Positions 49,406-56,462 of a stretch of 56,462 nucleotides of DNA are shown one piece after another (the stretch's first letter is position 1; every line of letters starts with the position of its first letter). A program made the translations under genes and the position numbers. The stretch spans positions 1 to 56,462 of the forward strand of contig JAFTEM010000029.1 of assembly GCA_017453665.1 (NCBI GenBank). The letters run 5' to 3'. Source of the DNA: a bacterium. GTDB lineage: Bacteria > Patescibacteria > JAEDAM01 > Absconditabacterales > Absconditicoccaceae. The notes beneath the pieces were generated by a model. That model worked only from the letters and a program-made list of their open reading frames with translations, did no database searches and was not told the origin of the DNA.

Positions 49406-49948
49406 TTATTTTGAAGCTTGATATCTTTCCATAGAAGTTAGGATTTCTTCTTGGGCTTCGAGGACGCTTCAGAATCCTTTTACATCTACTTTATCGTATT
49501 TTTCGTGTTCTAGGAACTTAATTTGTTTGAAGATTGTGAAAAGTTCTTCTTTCATATGATGTCCTAAATCATCAATATGATGGATTTCGTCCCATCTTGG
49601 ATCCACATCAGAAGTAGGAACTGCTATAATTTTAGGGTCTTCTCATGCGTTATCAAAAGTATAGAGAATTCCTATTGGTCTTGCTTTAATAATACATCCT
49701 GTAAAGGTTGGATTTGTAACAAGAAGGCAAACATCACATGGATCACCATCACCTGAAAGTGTTTGAGGAATAAATCCATAGTCTACAGGATAATACATTG
49801 AACTGTGGATTACACGATCAAGTCTAAAACATCCTAATTCATGATCATATTCATATTTATTATTTGAACCTTTAGGAACGTCAACAACTACGTTAATATA
49901 TCATTTTTTTTGGTCAACAAAAGCTGGGATATCGTGAATTAAGTGCAT
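49406..49948 (-). CDS. ppa: Inorganic pyrophosphatase (family I)
   Basis: 180 residues. Hydrolyses PPi to phosphate with Mg. Signature DGDPCDVCLLV (the D-G-D-P-x-D metal motif), with KYEYDHELGCFRLDRVIHSS, YYPVDYGFIPQTL before it and DPKIIAVPTSDVDPRW, IDDLGHHMKEELFTIFKQIK after it. Length matches PpaA of bacteria. Only three Gly are TGA. Promoter on the minus strand: TTGCAA, 17 bases, TATAGT, sharing the divergent region with the subtilase gene. Confidence 0.95.
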
Positions 49949-50070
49949 AGTAATTTATAACATATAAACAACAGCTACTATAGTTTTTTCAGTGTGAATT
50001 GCAAATTAATACTTGCTTTTTTCCACACTTTTTCTTATACTACAAATAATTATATCTTTTAAATGTCAAT

Positions 50071-52374
50071 ATGAGAAATAAGCGAGTTTTACCATTTCTT
50101 ATACTGCTAGAGATATTACCTATCTACACTTTTTGAATGAGTTTCGAAAATAGTTCTTTTAATAAAGAAGCTATTGTTCAGTACCGCTATACTGATTTTC
50201 TTTCTAAGAATGAACAAGCTCCCCTTTGTAATGAACAATATTTTTATGGGAAAAATAGTCTTAAGTTCCTTGAAGAACATGATTTTAATGTTAAATCTGT
50301 GCTTCATTGAGGGATTGTACTTATAAGCTCTGAAAATAATGATTTTTCATCTCTTTATGAAAGCTTGCAACAAGACCCTAATATTGAAAAAATTGAGCCC
50401 AATTATATCAATCAAGAAGCAAGTTATCAGACCAATCTTGGTTGAGTTTCAACAAATGATGTTTTTTGAAATGAACAGTGGGGATTAACATATATTTCAT
50501 GGCCTGAGGCTTTTTCTAAGTATCAGCAGCTTTTAAAAAATGGAAGATCTCCTATTGTTTGAGTTGTTGATGCATGAGTAAATTATAATCATGTTGATTT
50601 AAAAGATGCTATGCGAAATTCTAGTTCATGCATAATTGATGGGGAAAGAAGTTTTTGCAACCATTGATATGACTTTTTTTCAAAAAGATCAACACCGCTC
50701 CCTGTTTGAGACAATCACTGAACACATATAGCAGGGATTATTGCTGCAAGTATCGATAACTGAAAAGGAATTATTGGGGTAAATCCTTATGCAAAAATAG
50801 CTTCTTTAAAAGTTACAAACGATTATTTAAGTATCTCTCATGACTTTGACAACTATTCTCTTCTCGCAGCACTTGATTTTGCTATAGAGAATTGAATTTC
50901 TATCATCAATGCGAGTTATTGAGGTAGTGAATACTCTGAAATTATGGAAGAAAAGATTCGTGAATATTGAGAACATTGAGGGCTTTTTATTACAACTGCA
51001 ATGAATGATGGTATTGATATCGATGCAGGTTATAAGTTTTCTTATCCGTGTTGATATGAGTTAGATAACATTCTTTGTGTTACTGCTATTTGAGAAAATG
51101 GAAGAAGATTATCGACGGCTAATGTAGGAAAAAAGAGTGTTGATATTGCAGCACCTTGAGAACATATTTTAAGTACCGTCACTTCTGAATTAGAAAGTTA
51201 TCCTTATTTTGAAAATTTCAGTTCTTGTTCTGATATTTCTTCTCATTGATGGTCAAGAGGATATTGTCATGATGAGAGCTATCGTTTTAAACAATGAGTT
51301 TATTCACCAACGATTTCGTTTTCTAAAAAGGCAACAGATAGTATTTTAAGGTTTGATGCCTCATGTGAGTCCTCTGCTACTGATTTTAAGATTACGTTTT
51401 ATAGTTCTGCAGGAGCTGAAAGCACAAAGGAAGTTAATGGGGTTTCTTGGACAAAAAACGAATTTAAAGTAACGATCCCTAGTTATCTTTCGAGCTTTAG
51501 TTTCACAATAGAAAAGGAAGGGAATGAAGTATGTAGCATTGATGATGTTTGAGTATATGATGTTGCTTATACCGATTTAGAAAGTGATGCTTATGACTTT
51601 TGGAATTGAACTTCTATGGCAACACCATTTGTTGCTTGATTAGCTTCTCTTCTCAAAACTTTAGATCCTTCACTTGGTCCTATTGAAATTAAGAACTTAA
51701 TTCTTGAGAATGGGGATGACAATTATTCTTTACAGGGGATTACGGCCTCTTGAAAAACGATTAATGCAAAAAAGACTTTAGATGCTCTCAAGATAAGTAA
51801 AGATTTTGGTTCAAATACTGTTTCAAATTGATGGTATACATTCTGAGAACAAGGAGAAGTTCTTTATAACGGGTATACTAGAGAGGAAAATAATGCGTTT
51901 AATTTTGCTAAAGAGTTTTGACTTAGTTCAGAAACTTTAATTGAGAATGCTAATTTTAATGGAGAGCTCACAAGGATAGCTATGGCTAAAATGATTTCTC
52001 AATTTGCAATAAATATTATTGGATTAGTTCCAGATGAATCAAAGCAGATTGTTTATCATGATGTTTCTGAAAGTTTAAATGCTAAATATGGCTACTGACC
52101 ACTTTTGGTTTACCAACTCTGAATTATGGGAACAAATATCCAGAACTTTAGACCTTATGATTATGTAACAAGAGCTGAATTTGCTAGCGTAATTTCGAGA
52201 TTAGTATATAAAATACAGGATTGAAATTCTGTTTACTATGAACCTCATTTAAGAAAGCTTCAAGAAGAGGGAATCTTATCAAATACTAATCCTTATAGAT
52301 ACGAGAAAAGAGGGTTAGCGATACTTATGCTTATGAGGATTGCTATTAAAAATGGATATATTACTCCATTATAG
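50071..52374 (+). CDS. Secreted subtilisin-like (S8) protease with C-terminal SLH-like domain
   Basis: 767 residues. Signal peptide (KRVLPFLILLEILPIYTFG), a pro-region, then the S8 catalytic triad: VGVVDAGVNYNHVDL (Asp), GDNHGTHIAGIIAAS (His), and DFWNGTSMATPFVAGLASLL (Ser), with oxyanion Asn in TTAMNDG. About 200 residues rich in beta strands lie between oxyanion and Ser, larger than usual. Residues 590-767 are an SLH-like module: FNGELTRIAMAKMISQFAIN, VYHDVSESLNAKYGYGPL, YQLGIMGTNIQNFRPYDYVT, RAEFASVISRLVY, close to the module in 13415-14608. Extracellular, wall-tethered protease; possibly used on host or prey cells. Promoter TTGCTT-17-TATACT. Confidence 0.92.
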
Positions 52375-52385
52375 CAAAGAAAAAA

Positions 52386-52404
52386 GACAGCCACAAGGGC
52401 TGTC
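52386..52404 (-). terminator. Terminator-like hairpin downstream of ppsA
   Basis: GACAGCC / GGCTGTC stem with TTTTTTC on the minus strand; lies about 75 bases past the ppsA stop. Confidence 0.7.
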
Positions 52405-52414
52405 AGATTTGAAG

Positions 52415-52460
52415 GGTGATATATGAGACACCATCACTTTAGTGCCTCAGTTCACCTTTT
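52415..52460 (+). terminator. Two-tier terminator of the subtilase gene
   Basis: Outer GGTGA / TCACC and inner GAG-CAC / GTG-CTC pairs, followed by TTTTTCG on the plus strand. Confidence 0.7.
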
Positions 52461-52480
52461 TCGTTATTATCTATTCAGAT

Positions 52481-54895
52481 TTATTTTCCTAATTTTTTCT
52501 CTAATTCAGCTACTGCTAATGTTGTCTTAATAACAGTATCAGGATTAAGTGACATTGATTGAATTCCACACTCTACTAGGAATTCTGCGAAATCGATATA
52601 ATCAGATGGTGCTTGTCCACAGATACCTACGTATTTCCCTTTAGCATTACATACTTCGATTACTTGTTTAATCATCTTTTTTACTGCAGGATTTCTTTCA
52701 TCATATACCGATGCTACCAATTCTGAGTCTCTATCTACTCCAAGAAGTAATTGTGTAAGATCGTTAGAACCGATACTAAATCCATCGAAAACTTCTAAGA
52801 ATTCTTCTGCTAAGATTACATTTGATGGGATTTCACACATACCCATAACTTTTAGTCCTTTATCTCCTTGTTTTAATCCGTATTCGGCCATTGTTGCTAC
52901 TACTTTTTTTGCTTCCTCGACTGTTCTTGGGAATGGAATCATTACATCAAGATTTGTTAGCCCCATTTCTTCTCTCACCTTTAGAACTCCTTTACATTCA
53001 AGTCCAAAGGCTTCTTTATAGTTCTCTGAATAATATCTTGAAGCACCTCTTCGTCCAATCATTGGATTATCTTCTTTGGGTTCAAAATCCTTACCTCAAA
53101 GAAGGTTTGCATATTCGTTCGATTTAAAATCTGAGAGTCTTAAGATTACTCTTTTAGGATATACTGCAGCAGCAATCATACTTACTCCTTCTGCTAACTT
53201 GTCTACGAAGAAATCAGCTTTATTTTTATATCCTGCTGTTAATTCCTCAATTTCTTTTTTTACCTTTTCATCTTTAAGTTCATCAAAATGTAATAATGCT
53301 AATGGATGAACTTTAATATATGATGAAATAACAAATTCTTCTCTTGCCAATCCTACTCCATCGTTTGGAATGAATGATTTCTCAAATGCAGAATCAGGTG
53401 TTGCAATATTCATTGTAATATGAGTTTTTGTTTTTGGAAGATTTGCTAAGTTTACTTCATTTATTTTAAAACCAATTAATCCATCATAGACTTTCCCTTC
53501 GCTTCCTGAAGAACAATCAACGGTAATCTCTTGTCCATCTTTAAGGATTTCTGTTCCTTCATTTGTTCATACAACACAAGGGATACCAAGTTCTCTTGAA
53601 ATAATAGCTGCGTGACATGTTCTTCCTCCTCTATTAGTAATAATAGCTGAGGCGATTTTCATAATTGGCTCCCAATCAGGATCTGTCATATCGGTTACTA
53701 AAACTTCTCCTGCTTTAAACTCTCCGATATCTGCTACATCTTTGATCACATGAGCTTTACCACTTCCGATTTTTTCACCAACAGCTCTTCCTTCAATAAG
53801 AACTTTTCCTTTTCATTGAAGTTCGTAAGTCTTTAATACATTTGTATCTTGGTTTGAATGTACTGTTTCTGGTCTTGCTTGAACAATAAAGAGTTCACCA
53901 GTTTTTCCATCTTTAGCCCATTCAGTATCCATAGGACAGAATTTTCATTTTTTCTCTGAATAGTGATCTTCGATAATCATTACTTGTTTTGCAAGATTAA
54001 GTACTTCATCATCAGTTAATACTAGTTTTTTTCTATCTTGTGCAGGCACTGGTACATTTTTTGTTGGAGTCTTTGAGTCTTTTGTATAAATCATCTTAAT
54101 AGCTTTTTCTCCTACTTTTTTAGAAAGGATAGGCTTTTTACCTTCTCTTAATGTTGGTTTAAAGATATACCATTCGTCTGGGTTAACAGCTCCTTGTACA
54201 ACATTTTCTCCTAGACCGTAAGAACCGGTTAAGAATACTGCGTCTTTAAATCAACTTTCTGTATCAATAGAAAACATTACTCATGAACATGCAAGATCAC
54301 TTCTTACCATTCTTTGGATAGTAATAGAAAGTGCTACTTCAAAATGATCAAATCCTTTATCTTGTCTATAAGAAATAGCTCTGTTTGTAAAGAGAGATGC
54401 AAAACATTTCTTACATGCTTCAATTATTTCATCATATCCGTAGATATTAAGATAGGTTTCTTGTTGTCCAGCAAAAGAAGCATCAGGAAGGTCTTCAGCT
54501 GTCGCAGAGCTTCTTACTGCTACATCGATATTTTTACCATACATTTCTTCCATTTTTTTATAAGAATCAATGATGGCTTTTCTTAAATCATCTGGGAATT
54601 CTAGATTTTTAATTAATCTTCTTACTTTAGCTCCTCTTTCAGCTAAGTTATCCATATCTTCTGTATTTAGGTCTGATAAGATTTCTTTAATTTTCTCTTG
54701 TGCTCCTGTTTGTTCTAGAAGATAACGATATGCGTATGCCGTGATAGCAAATCCATTAGGAATATTTACTCCTTTTGGGGTTAGGTTAGTATACATTTCT
54801 CCTAATGAAGCATTTTTACCTCCTACCAAAGGAACATCTTCGATACCGATTTCATTAAACCATAAAATAAATTTGTTTTCTTTTGTTTGTGTCAT
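52481..54895 (-). CDS. ppsA: Phosphoenolpyruvate synthase
   Basis: 804 residues. Converts pyruvate and ATP to PEP, AMP and phosphate (gluconeogenic) or may run towards pyruvate. Domains: ATP-grasp N half ([55 protein letters not shown]), swivelling phosphohistidine domain ([20 protein letters not shown] with the catalytic His), and PEP/pyruvate barrel ([65 protein letters not shown]). The length and the GSNDLTQ/GICGQ spacing match PpsA rather than PPDK. Frequent GGN and few TGA, as in other highly expressed genes here. Confidence 0.95.
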
Positions 54896-55156
54896 AGTAA
54901 TGTTTTTATAATGAATAAAATCTTAACATACTAAGTATATCCTAAAAGAATTGATTTTGCAAAAATTTGTTAGGGAGATTGATATGAGGAAGTTGGAGAG
55001 AGGCAGGATTATAAATAATTAATGTTTTTTAATGTTTTAATTCATCTTTATAAAATAAACTATATTATCCATTCTTATGATATTACTAATGATTGAAAAC
55101 AAGTAAAAAATCGGTAGTATGATAGCACAATTTAATTTGATTATACGAGTTAACTT
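54896..55156. other. Intergenic region between ppsA and the DUF3800 gene
   Basis: Divergent promoter region of about 260 bases. AT-rich with several TATAAT-like stretches, such as TATACT on the minus strand near 54941; no gene or strong hairpin seen. Confidence 0.4.
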
Positions 55157-55791
55157 ATGGAAATTATTTATTGAGATGAAACTTGAGATTTATGATTTAA
55201 TAATATGGAATTTAATTACTTTCATATGGTATTTATTGTGATTAATAATCAAAGAGTTCCAGAACATGTTATTAATAAGCTTTTTAAATGGATAAAGAAA
55301 AATGATACAAAAATCCATGAGTTTTCCATGCATCAAGAGAACGTACCGAAACACTAGAAAAGTTTTATGAATATGTAATTAACGATGAAATTAAAATAGT
55401 AACATGTTTTATTAATAAGAGAAAACTAGAATGAAGGATAACTAAGGATCAGCATCTCTTATACAATAACATAACTTGTAATTTAATTAAGGAATGTGCT
55501 GAGAATTGAATTTTAAAATGACCAAATGTTATTTACTATGCTGCACGTAAAGAAACAAATAAATATCTAAATACCCAATTTATCTCTCAGATTAAAGATT
55601 TTAGCAAAAAATTTTTTGATATTGATGTACATTTAAGATATCCTAAACAAGAAAAATGATTACAAGTAGTTGATTGAGTTGCATATGCTTTTCATAATAA
55701 ATATCAATTAAATAACTTAAACTGGTATAATAAAATTAAAGATATGATAAAATTAGAGAGTGAATATTCTTGATATGAAAAATTTTCTTAA
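55157..55791 (+). pseudogene. DUF3800-like gene with a frameshift
   Basis: Begins MEIIYGDETGDLGFNN, where the D-E-(S/T)-G-D motif is the DUF3800 (RNase H-like) start, and continues in frame to KIHEF near 55325. The protein logic then jumps one frame: HASRERTETLEKFYEYVIND, IKIVTCFINKRKLEGR, NVIYYAARKETNKYL, IDVHLRYPKQEKGLQVVDGV and AYAFHNKYQ run to TAA 55789. In the original frame a TAG appears within 10 codons. The junction is at GAGTTTTCCATGC; a -1 shift on the T-run restores the frame. Either an assembly/sequencing indel, a recent pseudogene, or a programmed shift. DUF3800 proteins occur with mobile and defence elements. Confidence 0.75.
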
Positions 55792-55844
55792 TAAAAACTT
55801 GATTTTTAAAAAATAATAACTATATCAGTGTTAACAAAGTAATT

Positions 55845-55892
55845 CCCTATAGACCGGTTGCCAAGGGCGACCCCTCTGAGCTGTCTATAGGG
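55845..55892 (+). ncRNA. Compact structured RNA or elaborate terminator
   Basis: A perfect 10-bp outer stem (CCCTATAGAC / GTCTATAGGG) encloses a 7-bp inner hairpin (GGTTGCC-AAG-GGCGACC) and an unpaired CTCTGAGCT stretch, followed by TTTTTG. Unusually GC-rich for the region. It could terminate the DUF3800 transcript, but the unpaired conserved-looking arm suggests more. It does not match a riboswitch I know. Confidence 0.5.
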
Positions 55893-55899
55893 TTTTTGT

Positions 55900-56230
55900 T
55901 TTGTTGATTTTTTATGATTTAAAATTCCACTATCAATAGCATAATAATTGTAGTCAGTATAATTGATAATCAATAATACCCCTTAGGAACAAATAAAGAA
56001 AGATCTAACCCCTGTGCTCAATAAGTCTTATGATTTTGAACTTAAATGAATAATTGAGTTTGTTAACTCATATAAGATTATACAATAAAATTTAGGTATT
56101 TTTTACTAGGTGGGATACTACGTTCTTTATAAATTAGTTATCTACTAATGGTTTTACTTATTTTTATCCACCCATTTTTTTGCAATTAAGCCTAATAGAA
56201 AATAATCCTACGTTTAATATTTAATCAAAA
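55900..56230. other. AT-rich region without a supported gene
   Basis: About 330 bases with stops in all frames and no strong hairpin. It includes a TTTTTATCCACCC stretch (about 56160) that is only vaguely like a DnaA box. Confidence 0.4.
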
Positions 56231-56260
56231 AAGAAGGACTAGTATTCCTAGCCCTCTTCA
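56231..56260 (-). terminator. Terminator overlapping the stop of the partial gene
   Basis: GAAGAGGGCTAGG / CTAGTCCTTC imperfect stem, followed on the minus strand by TTTTTTGATT; the TAG stop lies within the stem. Confidence 0.7.
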
Positions 56261-56462
56261 TTCAATAGATTTTCTAAAAGAAGTTTAGATATTTCAAGTT
56301 TATGCTGAACATTGCGATATAATAATTTTCTATTTTCAAACTCATTATACGCATCCTCAACTTCTGAATCTGGAATAATACCACAAAGCTTTCTATATGT
56401 TCTATAAATAATTGCTGCATTGCGAACTAATTGATATTTAGAAAAGCAATATGAATCATAGA
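56248..56462 (-). CDS. C-terminal part of an unidentified protein
   Basis: About 70 residues enter from the right edge and end at TAG 56248-56250. Visible: CFSKYQLVRNAAIIYRTYRK, IIPDSEVEDAYNEFENRKLL and a helical end KLEISKLLLENLLNEEG. No TGA in this part. No family recognised. The stop codon is inside the terminator hairpin, as in the gene at 25887. Confidence 0.55.
   Translation of the reverse strand, partial: YDSYCFSKYQLVRNAAIIYRTYRKLCGIIPDSEVEDAYNEFENRKLLYRNVQHKLEISKLLLENLLNEEG

Overview
The window comes from an AT-rich bacterium that reads TGA as glycine (translation table 25). The proof lies in conserved motifs: the DnaK ATP-binding motif GIDLGTT, the MetRS HIGH region (NAGPHAGH), the glycine-rich NAD site of GalE and both DFGDG motifs of a PKD protein all need TGA=Gly. 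True stops are TAA and TAG. This code is known from the candidate phyla Absconditabacteria (SR1) and Gracilibacteria (BD1-5) of the Patescibacteria/CPR, and the many small or hypothetical membrane and surface proteins fit. A standard-code reading breaks nearly every gene here.

Layout. 1-2 kb: a partial gene, a GT8 glycosyltransferase and an RmlD-like reductase. 2.1-3.2 kb: an IS30-family element. 3.4-7.6 kb: NADAR-domain protein, MetRS, a Phd/RelE toxin-antitoxin pair, a membrane protein and a lone IS end. 7.8-13 kb: a plus-strand run with guanine deaminase, GT4 glycosyltransferase, rnpA, AI-2E-family permease, AlkD-like protein, FtsE-like ATPase and a hypothetical. 13-22 kb: cell-surface region with an SLH-like protein, an abundant-type surface protein, a MORN-like protein, a secreted orphan, an 854-residue PKD membrane protein and two orphan cassettes. 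22-25 kb: ribosomal protein bL9, PFL-activase-like radical SAM enzyme, nusA. 25.6 kb: a tRNA-like gene with a long insertion. 26-35 kb: phosphodiester glycosidase, aldo-keto reductase, thymidylate synthase-like protein, DUF333 lipoprotein, a pair of tiny secreted or membrane proteins, GT2, NUDIX and a TrmA/RlmD-type methyltransferase. 35-42 kb: DUF3795, gyrB, DUF1015, pseudopilin, Wzx-like flippase. 42-49 kb: dnaK, galE, M16 protease, rlmN, tatD. 49-56 kb: pyrophosphatase, SLH-anchored subtilase, PEP synthase, a frameshifted DUF3800 gene, a structured hairpin and a partial gene.

Two gene populations are visible. Most genes use TGA for glycine, are very AT-rich, start leaderless (a -10 box touching the ATG) or are coupled by TAATG/ATGA overlaps, and form short operons. 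Interspersed are about a dozen mostly monocistronic units (17.4-18.3, 21-22.1, 23.0, 25.3, 25.9-26.4, 28.5-29.6, 30.3-31.2, 32.8-33.3, 41.9-42.4, 44.6-44.8 kb). These lack TGA, look richer in G+C, usually carry a recognisable sigma70-type promoter, have a 25-40 nt A/C-rich G-poor leader without Shine-Dalgarno, and end in a strong GC-rich terminator. Most encode orphan proteins. One has an in-frame TGA just before its terminator where a standard-code gene would have stopped. This dichotomy is the most interesting feature; it may reflect gene import from a standard-code partner or a separate high-expression class. No CRISPR array, rRNA or recognisable replication origin was seen.
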